The notes: generated by a model from the letters alone, not told the origin. Positions 1-7,738 are shown, numbered from the stretch's first letter. The stretch is 34,446 bases of DNA from Candidatus Kapaibacterium sp. (GCA_022842685.1 JALHPC010000030.1:1-34446), one strand, 5' to 3'. Made by a program: numbers and translations.

Positions 1-1
1 C

Positions 2-373
2 CTAGCCACGCTAACCGGTGCTTGCGTGATTGCTCTAGGAAATGTTACTACAGGTATGCTCGGCACTGACAGCGAAACCAAGGATCGCCTGCGTAAGGCC
101 GCAGAGCGCACTTCCGAGTACGTATGCGAGCTTCCGCTGTACGACGAATACGAAGAACTTATCTCCAGCGATTACGCCGATATCAAGAACTCTGGTGGAA
201 GATCAGCAGGCACCATTACTGCGGCCCTCTTTCTCAAACACTTTGTTTCCTATCCCTGGGTCCACCTTGATATTGCAGGTACGGCACTACTGCCTAAGCC
301 CACTGCCTATCATCCGAAAGGGGGCTCCGGCGTTGGTGTTCGACTCCTAACCGACATGCTTCGCACGTGGTGA
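2..373 (+). CDS. pepA: Leucyl aminopeptidase (M17 family), C-terminal part only
   Basis: This is the 3' end of a cytosolic M17 metallo-aminopeptidase, which removes N-terminal amino acids from peptides using two metal ions. The gene enters from the left edge, in frame from base 2. The first visible residues, LATLTGACVIALG, match the conserved stretch just after the metal and substrate site of PepA. The next ~110 residues carry the family's C-terminal features: the NSGGRSAGTITAALFLKHF segment (NxGGRxAGxxxAAxFL in the family) and an HLDIAGTA segment near the end. The metal-binding motif NTDAEGR lies upstream of the window and cannot be checked. The stop codon is 19 bp before the ECF sigma gene, so the two may be co-transcribed. 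Identification is secure. Confidence 0.93.
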   Translation, partial: LATLTGACVIALGNVTTGMLGTDSETKDRLRKAAERTSEYVCELPLYDEYEELISSDYADIKNSGGRSAGTITAALFLKHFVSYPWVHLDIAGTALLPKPTAYHPKGGSGVGVRLLTDMLRTW

Positions 374-392
374 CACGAGGATCGTACGCGAC

Positions 393-1004
393 ATGATAAA
401 CCAGGAACAACTCCGGAAGGACTTCGAAGTGGAAGCAATGCCGCATATGTCGGCTCTCTTTCACTTTGCTGTCCGCCTATGTCGCGACAGGGATGATGCA
501 GCCGATCTTGTTCAGGAGACGTTCCTGAAAGCGTTCCGATTCTTCGATAAATTCGAACGGGGAACTAACTGTAAAGCGTGGCTGTTCCGAATCCTGAAGA
601 ATTCGTACATCAACAAGTATCGTAAGTCGTCGAAAGAGCCAGACGTTGTCGAATATGACGTCGTCGAAGACTTTTACGATACGATCAAGGATTCGTCGGT
701 TGCAACGTCAACGCTCGAAGAACAAGTGTTCGATCAAGCGCTCGACGACGAGGTTGCTACTGCGATTGATCGCCTGCCAGATGAGTTTCGAACGGTCGTG
801 ATACTATGTGATATCGAAGGATTTACCTACGAGGAAATCGCGGATTTCGTTGATTGTCCTATAGGTACAGTTCGTTCACGCCTGCACCGTGCACGCAAAA
901 TGCTTGCAGCGTCTCTTGTCGAGTATGCCCGTCAACGGGGGTACGGAATGAGTGGCGACGCCAGCACAAGTGGAGTGTCAACACGAGAGCAGGGAGAATT
1001 CTAG
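393..1004 (+). CDS. ECF RNA polymerase sigma factor (SigR/SigH-like)
   Basis: A 203-residue sigma-70 family factor with only regions 2 and 4, as in ECF factors. Region 2 spans roughly residues 15-75, with DLVQETFLKAF and GTNCKAWLFRILKNSYINKY. Region 4 spans about 125-175, with LPDEFRTVVILCDIEGFTYE and the helix-turn-helix IGTVRSRLHRARKML. The GTNxKAWLxRILxNxxIN pattern recalls the SigR/SigH (ECF12) type, which usually answers thiol stress. The next gene, 2 bp downstream, is its probable anti-sigma factor, and a thioredoxin-like gene follows, so an envelope or thiol stress role is plausible. The start is the ATG at 393; no strong promoter box is visible in the 19-bp gap after pepA. Confidence 0.93.
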   Translation: MINQEQLRKDFEVEAMPHMSALFHFAVRLCRDRDDAADLVQETFLKAFRFFDKFERGTNCKAWLFRILKNSYINKYRKSSKEPDVVEYDVVEDFYDTIKDSSVATSTLEEQVFDQALDDEVATAIDRLPDEFRTVVILCDIEGFTYEEIADFVDCPIGTVRSRLHRARKMLAASLVEYARQRGYGMSGDASTSGVSTREQGEF

Positions 1005-1006
1005 TC

Positions 1007-1858
1007 ATGAACAACTACGTTCCAAATGACCTACGAGAGCGCATTACCGCTCTGATTGATGGTCAGATTACGTCGGAATCAGAACGCTCCGACGTCGAGG
1101 CCTTCTTGGCCTCGAGTGAAGAAGCCCGCATGCAACAACGAGTGGAATCCGCCCTCGTTGGAATGTTGCATGAACGTCGCGAAGCGCTTCGCGAACGCAT
1201 ACCGGCCGATGTCGAACGACGCATTCGCCTTGCTCTCATCGAGCAACCAGAGGCGTCCCCATCTCTTTGGCAGCGCATTGTGGGCGTGTTTGCTCGCCCA
1301 TTGGTGTCGATTCCGATACTCGCTACCGGGATTGCGGTTGCTGCCATTTTCGTCGTGCAACAGCAACCACAGGTTAGTGAGCCGTCCGCGGTAAACCGAA
1401 GCCCCTTAGTTGATTTACAGGCACAAGCGTACGCTAACTTTGAGTCCATTGTGCGTGGTGAGTTGACAGTTGCCGTTGCTAGCGAGTCTGAACAAGAAGT
1501 CCGTTCATGGTTCAAGAACAACGGAGTGACGTATGATGTACAGTTCCCTTCTATCGAGGCAACCTTGGTGGGTGGAGTGGTGTCAACGCACGAGCATAAG
1601 AAGTTTGCTCATCTTGTCTACAACGTTGGAAATCATCTGGTTTACATGTTCGAAGTAGACGAGGCGTCGTTGGCAAGTCGCGATGTTGCTCTGGATACGG
1701 GTATTGTTGACGGCTTGGCACACGGCAAATGGCATTGGGAAGAACGACTCGACACAGGCACGCTGTTCATTTGGAAAAGCAATAACGTCGTATGTGCAGC
1801 CGTCTCCGACCTCCGCACTGACGAGCTGTCAGCCCTTTTCGATCTTCACCTTTTGTAG
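1007..1858 (+). CDS. Putative membrane anti-sigma factor
   Basis: A 283-residue protein with a cytoplasmic N-terminal region (about 1-90), one transmembrane helix near 92-113 (VSIPILATGIAVAAIFVV) and a periplasmic domain of ~165 residues. This topology and the position directly after an ECF sigma gene indicate an anti-sigma factor. The N-terminus (NDLRERITALIDGQITSESE) resembles the helical anti-sigma fold. It has no cysteine before the membrane helix and no HxxxCxxC motif, so it is not a zinc-binding redox-sensing type, although its sigma partner looks SigR-like. The start was chosen at the ATG at 1007 because an AGGGAG purine run lies about 10 nt upstream and a longer frame would overlap the sigma gene by 150 bp. 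The periplasmic domain is not recognised. Confidence 0.8.
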   Translation: MNNYVPNDLRERITALIDGQITSESERSDVEAFLASSEEARMQQRVESALVGMLHERREALRERIPADVERRIRLALIEQPEASPSLWQRIVGVFARPLVSIPILATGIAVAAIFVVQQQPQVSEPSAVNRSPLVDLQAQAYANFESIVRGELTVAVASESEQEVRSWFKNNGVTYDVQFPSIEATLVGGVVSTHEHKKFAHLVYNVGNHLVYMFEVDEASLASRDVALDTGIVDGLAHGKWHWEERLDTGTLFIWKSNNVVCAAVSDLRTDELSALFDLHLL

Positions 1859-1865
1859 GTTTCCC

Positions 1866-2417
1866 ATGCTCCGCTTTGGATGGCTTCTTCTGATGGCAAT
1901 CGTCGTCGTTGTTATCGCGGCTTCGTCACAGTCATCTAACACGTCCGGTTCGACGGGCAGTGTTGTTGTTGTTGAGTCGGTTACAAAGCGAGGAGCAAAC
2001 AAGGCACCAGATTTTACGTTCAAAGACGGTGGAAGGTCATCGTCCTTTGCCGAACTAACGGCAGGGAAGGTAGTTCTCTTGAACTTTTGGACTACGTGGT
2101 GTGGGCCATGTCGGCGTGAGATTCCCGATCTCGTTGAGCTTCACAAGGAGATGGCATCTAAAGGTGTCGTCGTTATTGGAGTCTCACTTGATCAAGCTGA
2201 TAACCGCGTCTCTCTAGTGAAGACGTTCGCCGAGCGCTCGAAGATTCCATACTACAATTTTGTCGACAACCTCGAGTTCAAGCTCGCTGAGGCGTACGGC
2301 GGCATTCAGTCCGTTCCTACGACCTTTATCATCGATCGCAAGGGGAACATTGTTCAACGCCTCGTTGGTGCAATGTCGAAGGCATCTTTTGCAGAAGCGG
2401 TAGGTAAAGCGCTTTAG
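1866..2417 (+). CDS. TlpA/ResA-like thiol-disulfide oxidoreductase, membrane-anchored
   Basis: A 183-residue thioredoxin-fold protein. An N-terminal hydrophobic helix (residues 5-19) acts as an anchor or signal peptide. A TlpA/AhpC-TSA domain follows, with the redox motif WCGPC at residues 78-82 and a cis-proline segment, SVPTTFIID. Such proteins keep periplasmic or extracytoplasmic cysteines reduced, for example during cytochrome c maturation. The gene begins 7 bp after the anti-sigma gene and is the third member of a sigma/anti-sigma/TlpA operon, so it may be a target or effector of the stress response. The start at 1866 gives a normal signal helix; the frame is open further upstream but inside the anti-sigma gene. 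Confidence 0.9.
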   Translation: MLRFGWLLLMAIVVVVIAASSQSSNTSGSTGSVVVVESVTKRGANKAPDFTFKDGGRSSSFAELTAGKVVLLNFWTTWCGPCRREIPDLVELHKEMASKGVVVIGVSLDQADNRVSLVKTFAERSKIPYYNFVDNLEFKLAEAYGGIQSVPTTFIIDRKGNIVQRLVGAMSKASFAEAVGKAL

Positions 2418-2447
2418 GAGCACTGCGAAAGCCCAGACGTTTATGCC

Positions 2448-3764
2448 TTACTCTGGACGTGTCAGGTCGATGATGTCTGGCATGATGTTCTTTGGATCAC
2501 CTATTTGAATAGCACGCTTCAAAGCGTTCTGAAGTTCGGTAGCACCTTCAACTGAGCTGCCAGACACAACTGCTAGCGCATCGCCTGGTTTGACGCTGTC
2601 GCCCGACTGAAGTACGAATCGGACACCAACGTACGGATCGATTGTATCACCGTCGCGTAGTCTTCCGCCGCCTGCCGACATCACAGCAAGAGCTACAGCC
2701 ATGGGGTCTACTGTTATGACTCCACTCGATTCGGCGACAACCTCATGCGATACTGTCTTGCGCTGTGCGTCTCTAAGCGTGCCCTCCCAATCCCCTCCCT
2801 GCCGGCTAATCATTGCATGAAACTCTCGATGAGCAGCCCCACTCGTCCATGCAGATCGAACCATAGCATGAGCTGCTGTTTCGGTTGTTGCAACGTTAGC
2901 TAACAACAGCATTTCCGTTACGAGACATTCCGTAACACGACGCAGACGTGGATCCGCATGTTCGTACGACGCCAGCGCCTCCTCGGCCTCGACCATCTCG
3001 ACCCAGTTGCCAACCGATTGGCCTAGTGGGGTATCCATAGACGTGTAGACAACGGTACACGGCAGCCCCGCCGCCTTAGCGACTGAAGCAATCGACGTTC
3101 CCAGCCGCTGCGCCTCGTCGAGTGTCTTCATGAACGCTCCCTTACCAACCTTCACGTCCATTACGAGTCCGTCTAGCCCCTCACACATCTTCTTCGAGAG
3201 AATCGATGCCGTAATGAGCCCCACGTTTTCAACGGTGCCTGTGGCATCGCGCAACGAGTACAATCGACGGTCTGCCGGTGCAATCTCGGCGGTAGCAGCA
3301 GACATAAACCCATGATGTTCGCGCAGCAACTGTTTACTTTCGTCCATCGAAAGAGCCATCTTCAACCCAAGCACGCTCTCAAGTTTGTCGACGGTACCGC
3401 CTGTATGCCCCAATCCCCTACCACTTATCATTGGCACTGCAAGGCCGCAAGCAATCGCCAACGGTGAAAGTAGCAACGACACCTTGTCTCCCACGCCGCC
3501 GGTTGAATGTTTGTCGACTGCTAATCGCGACGATATCCCACGTTCAAGCCTAGTCCCATTTCTCATCATCGCTAGGGTTAGACTGGCCGTTTCGTCCACC
3601 GTCAAGTCGTTTATGCAGGCGGCCATAAGGAATGCTGCGCATTGTGCGTCGGTTACGTCACCATTCGTGACACCTTCAACAAACTGCACAATCTCTGCTT
3701 CTGTCCATTGGGCCCCGTCACGTTTGCGTCGCAACAGCTCTTTCATCGGATGACGTTGTATCAT
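2448..3764 (-). CDS. deoA: Thymidine (pyrimidine-nucleoside) phosphorylase
   Basis: A 438-residue enzyme that splits thymidine (or uridine, if of the broader PyNP type) with phosphate into base and (deoxy)ribose-1-phosphate, for pyrimidine salvage. The family signature is intact: DKHSTGGVGDK at about 84-94 binds phosphate, SGRGLGHTGGTVDKLE is at 114-129, and LRDATGTVENVGLITASI carries substrate residues. Length equals the family norm (~440). The start is the ATG at 3764, because a -7-like box CATATTCG ends 4 nt before it; the frame is open 39 bp further upstream, but only past that box. TP and PyNP cannot be separated from sequence by eye. It is transcribed away from the methyltransferase operon and meets the TlpA gene tail to tail. 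Confidence 0.92.
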   Translation of the reverse strand: MIQRHPMKELLRRKRDGAQWTEAEIVQFVEGVTNGDVTDAQCAAFLMAACINDLTVDETASLTLAMMRNGTRLERGISSRLAVDKHSTGGVGDKVSLLLSPLAIACGLAVPMISGRGLGHTGGTVDKLESVLGLKMALSMDESKQLLREHHGFMSAATAEIAPADRRLYSLRDATGTVENVGLITASILSKKMCEGLDGLVMDVKVGKGAFMKTLDEAQRLGTSIASVAKAAGLPCTVVYTSMDTPLGQSVGNWVEMVEAEEALASYEHADPRLRRVTECLVTEMLLLANVATTETAAHAMVRSAWTSGAAHREFHAMISRQGGDWEGTLRDAQRKTVSHEVVAESSGVITVDPMAVALAVMSAGGGRLRDGDTIDPYVGVRFVLQSGDSVKPGDALAVVSGSSVEGATELQNALKRAIQIGDPKNIMPDIIDLTRPE

Positions 3765-3768
3765 GCTG

Positions 3769-3776
3769 CGAATATG
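3769..3776 (-). promoter_or_regulatory. Predicted -7 box for the thymidine phosphorylase gene
   Basis: On the minus strand the box reads CATATTCG, followed by CAGC and then the ATG. It matches TAnnTTTG at six of eight positions and matches the TAnnTTCG variant seen at other starts in this window at seven. The box ends 4 nt before the start codon, which would make the mRNA almost leaderless. No convincing -33 element is seen. Confidence 0.4.
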
Positions 3777-3804
3777 CGAAACCAATCGCCGCTTGGGTTG
3801 CACC

Positions 3805-3812
3805 TATCTTTG
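3805..3812 (+). promoter_or_regulatory. Predicted -7 box for the SpoU methyltransferase operon
   Basis: TATCTTTG is an exact match to the Bacteroidetes -7 consensus TAnnTTTG. It ends 4 nt before the in-frame GTG at 3817. It shares a 52-bp divergent intergenic region with the box for the thymidine phosphorylase gene, so the two polymerase footprints would overlap and the promoters may compete. Confidence 0.55.
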
Positions 3813-3816
3813 CATT

Positions 3817-4575
3817 GTGTTCGACGTAGACATACTTCCAAAATCACTTCGCGACGACATTCGCGAGCTCCGAACCCCGCAGGGTCGCCGAACCTTCGGG
3901 CAATGTATCGTCGAGGGGGTGCGAGCATGCGAGGACGTCCTTGCTTCTCCACGCGTGCCATCATGCGTTGTGTTACGTCAATCTTCGACGCCTCGAGCAC
4001 TCGACGTAGCATCGGCATGGCACGACCGAGGCATTGACGTCTACATGACGTCGGAGAAGTCAATGGCGATGATGACCGATGCGAAGAGTCCACAAGATCT
4101 TCTCGCAGTTGTTCCAATTCCACAGCCCGGTCCGCTTGGTCGGCGTGTTGTTGCTCTCGATCGCATCACAGATCCCGGGAATGCGGGAACAATCATCCGT
4201 ACGGCTGCGTGGTTTGGATGTACGGATGTTGTTTTTGGTCAGGGCAGTGTAGACCCATATTCGCCAAAGGTAGTGCGGTCCTGCGTTGCGTCGCTCTTTC
4301 GTCTAGGCATACAAACAGACGTAGATTTAGAAGAACTTCTCACTACTGTACCCCACACCGTAGTTTCCACCGATGCCACAAGCACGGTTCGTCCTTCACA
4401 GCTTCCAACGCTCGAGTCACTCGTGCTTCTTTTGGGTTCCGAGGGTCACGGCGTTGCGCCTCATCTTGCACGTCTGGCACATCACACTGTGGCAATCGGC
4501 GGTGGTGGAGGTATGGATTCGCTCAACGTTGCCGTCGCTGGCTCCATTCTCTTGTACGAGTGGTTTGGCCGATGA
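3817..4575 (+). CDS. SpoU/TrmH-family RNA 2'-O-methyltransferase
   Basis: A SPOUT-class methyltransferase of about 252 residues that uses S-adenosylmethionine to methylate a ribose 2'-OH in rRNA or tRNA. The N-terminal ~90 residues form the substrate-binding domain usual in the RlmB/TsnR group (CIVEGVRACEDVLAS). The catalytic domain has all three motifs: LDRITDPGNAGTIIRTA with the conserved Asn and Arg, LLLGSEGHGV, and SLNVAVAGSILLYEW, which form the trefoil knot. The target RNA cannot be told. An in-frame ATG exists at 3763, but the -7 box at 3805-3812 lies downstream of it, so I chose the GTG at 3817. Its stop overlaps the next gene's start (ATGA). Confidence 0.88.
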   Translation: MFDVDILPKSLRDDIRELRTPQGRRTFGQCIVEGVRACEDVLASPRVPSCVVLRQSSTPRALDVASAWHDRGIDVYMTSEKSMAMMTDAKSPQDLLAVVPIPQPGPLGRRVVALDRITDPGNAGTIIRTAAWFGCTDVVFGQGSVDPYSPKVVRSCVASLFRLGIQTDVDLEELLTTVPHTVVSTDATSTVRPSQLPTLESLVLLLGSEGHGVAPHLARLAHHTVAIGGGGGMDSLNVAVAGSILLYEWFGR

Positions 4576-5654
4576 ATCGTCGCTTGTTTACACCCGGTCC
4601 CGTCGAACTCTCACCGGGAGTCGTCGAGGCAATGTCTCGTCAACCAATCTCGCACAAGTCCGACGAGTTTATCGCGCTTACTCGCGACGTATGCACGAAC
4701 CTTCAGTGGCTGTGTGGTAGCACCCAGTCCATTGCCCTTCTTGCCGGCAGTGGTACAACCGCAATTGAAGCAACGATTGCCTCGCTCGGTGTTCGCGGTG
4801 CCCCCTGTCTGGTGCTCGTTCATGGACGGTTTGGTGAGCGGATAGCAAACATCTTAACAACGTACGGTGCAATCGTCCACACCCACTCTGTAGAATGGGG
4901 CACCGACATTGCGCCTTCGGCGGTTGCAACAACGGTTGCTTCGATTCCTCATCTGCACAGTGTATGGCTCGTGCATTCTGAGACGTCAACGGGCGTTACG
5001 CTCGATGTAGCAGGGATTGCAGAAGCCATACGCAGCCAATCACCACAGGCCTTTCTCTGCGTTGATGCCGTAACGTCGGTAGGAATTCACGAGGTTGCCC
5101 TGGATGGTTGGGGCCTTGATGCTGTTATGACAGGTAGCCAGAAGGGTTTGTGTGCTCCACCTGGCGTTGGCGTTGTGGCATTATCTGAACGAGCGCGCCT
5201 ACATGCCGATCAGCATTCTGCAGTGTCAACAGTATTGCACCTTCCAACAACACTTCGCAGCATCGAACAGACTGGACTGCTACCATGGACGCCGCCGGTT
5301 ACTGTGATGGCTGCTCTACAAGCATCGCTGATAGAACTTAGGTCAGAGAGCCGTGAGTCGATTTGGCAACGACATGCACAGGTATCCGAGGCGTTGCAAG
5401 AGGGGCTTACGAACCGCGGATTCCGCTTGTTCGGTGCTTCAACGTCATATGCCGTAACCGTTGTTGAGCACGAGAGTCCGGATACTATCATCCGTGGTCT
5501 TCTTCGCATGTACGGTATCACGATTGCCCCTGGTCAAGACCGGCTGGCGGCATCTGTATTCCGGTTAGGCACGTGCGGTGGAGTTACGATTTCTGACGTA
5601 CTGTACTTGCTTGATGCTCTTCAACACGTGAACGCACAGATTCAACCACGATGA
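4572..5654 (+). CDS. Class V aminotransferase (serine-pyruvate/glyoxylate type)
   Basis: A 360-residue PLP enzyme of the alanine-glyoxylate/serine-pyruvate aminotransferase group. The N-terminus RLFTPGPVELSPGVVEAM is typical. Residues 59-64 (GSGTTA) bind the cofactor phosphate, D165 in CVDAV contacts the PLP ring nitrogen, and K191 in GSQKGL is the Schiff-base lysine. Length is normal. The substrate is not evident: members act on serine, alanine, aspartate or glyoxylate, or on (S)-ureidoglycine. The start overlaps the methyltransferase stop, and its stop overlaps the RdgB start, so all three are translationally coupled. Why an aminotransferase sits between an RNA-modifying and a nucleotide-sanitising gene is unclear. 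Confidence 0.88.
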   Translation: MNRRLFTPGPVELSPGVVEAMSRQPISHKSDEFIALTRDVCTNLQWLCGSTQSIALLAGSGTTAIEATIASLGVRGAPCLVLVHGRFGERIANILTTYGAIVHTHSVEWGTDIAPSAVATTVASIPHLHSVWLVHSETSTGVTLDVAGIAEAIRSQSPQAFLCVDAVTSVGIHEVALDGWGLDAVMTGSQKGLCAPPGVGVVALSERARLHADQHSAVSTVLHLPTTLRSIEQTGLLPWTPPVTVMAALQASLIELRSESRESIWQRHAQVSEALQEGLTNRGFRLFGASTSYAVTVVEHESPDTIIRGLLRMYGITIAPGQDRLAASVFRLGTCGGVTISDVLYLLDALQHVNAQIQPR

Positions 5655-6856
5655 TCCCACCACGTCTTGTTGCCGCAACGGGCAACGCACACAAAGTTGA
5701 TGAACTACGAGCACTGTTTCTGCACCATGGTGTCATTGTCGATATCCTTCCGATCACGTCTCTTGTCGATTCGTTTGAGGTCGACGAATCAGGAGCAACG
5801 TTCGAAGAGAATGCCTTGATAAAGGCACTTGCTGGCTATGGCATGTGCCACCTGCCTGTGATTGCCGACGATTCGGGACTAGAAGTAGATGCTCTAGATG
5901 GAGCACCAGGAGTGATAAGCGCCCGATATTCAGGTGCCGGTGCTACCGATGCCAGCAACCGCAGTAAACTCTTGCACGAACTTGCTCGGAATCCTCAACG
6001 CAACGCCCGTTTTCGCTGCGTGTTAGCCATCCACGATGGTGTTCGATCTGTCATGGCCGAAGGTTCGTGCGAGGGCTCAATAGCCCTTGAAGAGCGCGGT
6101 TTGCAGGGCTTTGGCTACGATTCGCTCTTCATTCCAAGGGGCTTCGACCAAACCTTCGGCGAGGTTGACGCAGCGGTAAAACATCTGCACTCGCATCGGG
6201 CAGCGGCCGTAGCGGCATTGGTTAAGCGATGGACCGCAGATCCAACACCCCAGGTGACTGGCGTTGCAGACTTTCTGCTTGATGCAGTGATTGCTACTGC
6301 AACGGGTAATGAGGCAGCTCTGCGTTTCGCTGCTGCCTACGCAGTCAACGTCGAAGATTATCTGGCGCTATACGAAGCGATTCTGCAGACGTATCTGTTC
6401 TGTGGATTCCCCGCAGCGCTCGAAGCATTAGCAACCCTCGAATCATGCGTCATGGAGCGAGGTTTTACCACGTCTCTCGTTGCGCACGAACCGTTCGAGG
6501 TGGAGGTGTTTCGCACTCGTGGCGAGATTCTGTGTAGACGCATCTACGGTTCGGTGTACGATCGAATGATGGAACGCCTTGATGGCGTCAGCCCCGAGTT
6601 ACGTGAGTGGATGATAGTAGAAGGGTACGGTAAGACGCTATCGCGTGGTGCACTGAGTGTTGTTGCACGCGAATGCTGCATTGTTGCTGTACTAGCGTGC
6701 ACGCGCCGAACAACCCAATTGATTTCGCACGTGCGTGGAGCGTTAGCCGTTGGAGCATCTGTCGATCACATTCACGGAGTGATTGACGCTTTGCAGCGGC
6801 ATGGTCTAGCCCGTGAGTCGCTGCTCTTAGACGACGTGCTCGGGCGTTTCGAGTGA
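5651..6856 (+). CDS. rdgB: RdgB/HAM1 nucleotide pyrophosphatase fused to a CMD-like domain
   Basis: A 401-residue two-domain protein. Residues 5-193 are a complete RdgB/HAM1 NTPase, which hydrolyses ITP, dITP and XTP to monophosphates to keep deaminated purines out of nucleic acids. Its motifs are ATGNAHKVDEL (9-19), FEENALIKA, IADDSGLEVDALDGAPGVIS (71-90), GFGYDSLFIP and SHRAAAV at the normal C-terminal end. Residues ~205-401 are a helical domain; TYLFCGFPAALEAL and AVLACTRRTTQLISHVRGAL (346-365) resemble the carboxymuconolactone-decarboxylase/AhpD fold. AhpD's CxxC is absent; the only cysteines near that place are C342 and C343. There is no frameshift or stop between the domains. The gene overlaps the convergent ispH by 30 bp. 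The RdgB part is certain; the second domain is moderately sure. Confidence 0.88.
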   Translation: MIPPRLVAATGNAHKVDELRALFLHHGVIVDILPITSLVDSFEVDESGATFEENALIKALAGYGMCHLPVIADDSGLEVDALDGAPGVISARYSGAGATDASNRSKLLHELARNPQRNARFRCVLAIHDGVRSVMAEGSCEGSIALEERGLQGFGYDSLFIPRGFDQTFGEVDAAVKHLHSHRAAAVAALVKRWTADPTPQVTGVADFLLDAVIATATGNEAALRFAAAYAVNVEDYLALYEAILQTYLFCGFPAALEALATLESCVMERGFTTSLVAHEPFEVEVFRTRGEILCRRIYGSVYDRMMERLDGVSPELREWMIVEGYGKTLSRGALSVVARECCIVAVLACTRRTTQLISHVRGALAVGASVDHIHGVIDALQRHGLARESLLLDDVLGRFE

Positions 6857-7738
6857 CAGGATGTGACTCCTAACGTCCTCCATCACCCACTGCGGAGTAC
6901 TTGTAGCCCCACTAATTCCAACGTTCGTTGCACCTTCGAACCACGACGGATCAATCTCGCTTATGGCCTCCACGAAGTGTGTTCGTGGATTGGCACCTCG
7001 TGCGACGTTGAACAGCACCTTACCGTTCGAAGATGCACGTCCGGCAATAAAGACAACCACATCGTTTGATGCTGCAAAGGCGGCAAGCTGTTGTTCCCGA
7101 CCACTTACCTGCCCACAGATTGTGTCTTTGGCGTGAAACTCCGTCGCAATGTTCTCCATGGTGTCCACAACAAGTTCTGCCACGCGCTGCTTAAGCGCGT
7201 CACGGATTGCATTGAACGTTGGCCGATCCATCGTGGTCTGCGAGAACAGCACGGTCTTGCGGTGAACGTCGACGTTCGCCAGTGCCTCATCAACCGTGAG
7301 TACTACCACGCATTGATCGCGCACCACACCGCGAACACCTAGAACTTCGGCATGGTCTTTCTTACCAAATATGACGATTTGGTAGTTCTGATCGTAGAAC
7401 TTCCGTACGCGCTCTTGAAGCTTCGTTACAACTGGGCACGTGGCATCGATGATTTCGATGCCGTGTTCCCAGGCCTGTCGGTACGTCTCGGGAGGTTCAC
7501 CGTGTGCGCGGATGATCACCTTGGCACCTCGATGGGCGATGCTTGGAAAGTCATCGACGGAGATTGTTCGAAGCCCCTTAGACTCAAGACGGGCAATCTC
7601 GCTGGGGTTATGAATGATATGACCAAGCACATAGACGTTGCGCTCAGCAGTACGCTCTTCTAGTTGATCTTCGGCGATGCGCACTGTGCGAACAACGCCC
7701 CAGCAAAAGCCGCTATGTTTGTCGATGGAAACGTTCAT
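6827..7738 (-). CDS. ispH: 4-hydroxy-3-methylbut-2-enyl diphosphate reductase
   Basis: This is the last enzyme of the MEP isoprenoid pathway. It uses a [4Fe-4S] cluster to reduce HMBPP to IPP and DMAPP. The 303-residue protein has the three cluster cysteines: C12 in SGFCWGV, C101 in DATCPVV and C208 in DTICGQV. It also has the substrate histidines in LGHIIHNP and RAHGEPP. The gene follows cmk on the same strand after a 60-bp gap, an order common in Bacteroidota. Its 3' end overlaps the convergent rdgB gene by 30 bp, so there is no room for a terminator between them. Confidence 0.96.
   Translation of the reverse strand: MNVSIDKHSGFCWGVVRTVRIAEDQLEERTAERNVYVLGHIIHNPSEIARLESKGLRTISVDDFPSIAHRGAKVIIRAHGEPPETYRQAWEHGIEIIDATCPVVTKLQERVRKFYDQNYQIVIFGKKDHAEVLGVRGVVRDQCVVVLTVDEALANVDVHRKTVLFSQTTMDRPTFNAIRDALKQRVAELVVDTMENIATEFHAKDTICGQVSGREQQLAAFAASNDVVVFIAGRASSNGKVLFNVARGANPRTHFVEAISEIDPSWFEGATNVGISGATSTPQWVMEDVRSHILSLETPEHVV

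Noticed and set aside
1063..1521. 152-codon frame on the minus strand inside the anti-sigma gene
   Set aside because: It is antisense to a well-supported gene, has no recognisable domain, and its composition (rich in Arg, Ser, Cys, Ala) is typical of a shadow frame.
1961..1977. Short TGT/GTT microsatellite in the TlpA gene
   Set aside because: It encodes a run of valines in the membrane-proximal part, with too few copies to suggest phase variation.
2418..2447. Possible bidirectional terminator between the TlpA and thymidine phosphorylase genes
   Set aside because: Only a 5-bp stem (CCAGA/TCTGG) with a long loop and no T-tract could be found, which is not enough to call.
3763..3816. ATG at 3763 as start of the SpoU methyltransferase
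   Set aside because: It lies upstream of the -7 box at 3805-3812 and adds a cysteine-rich segment unlike the family. The GTG at 3817 fits the promoter and the family length better.
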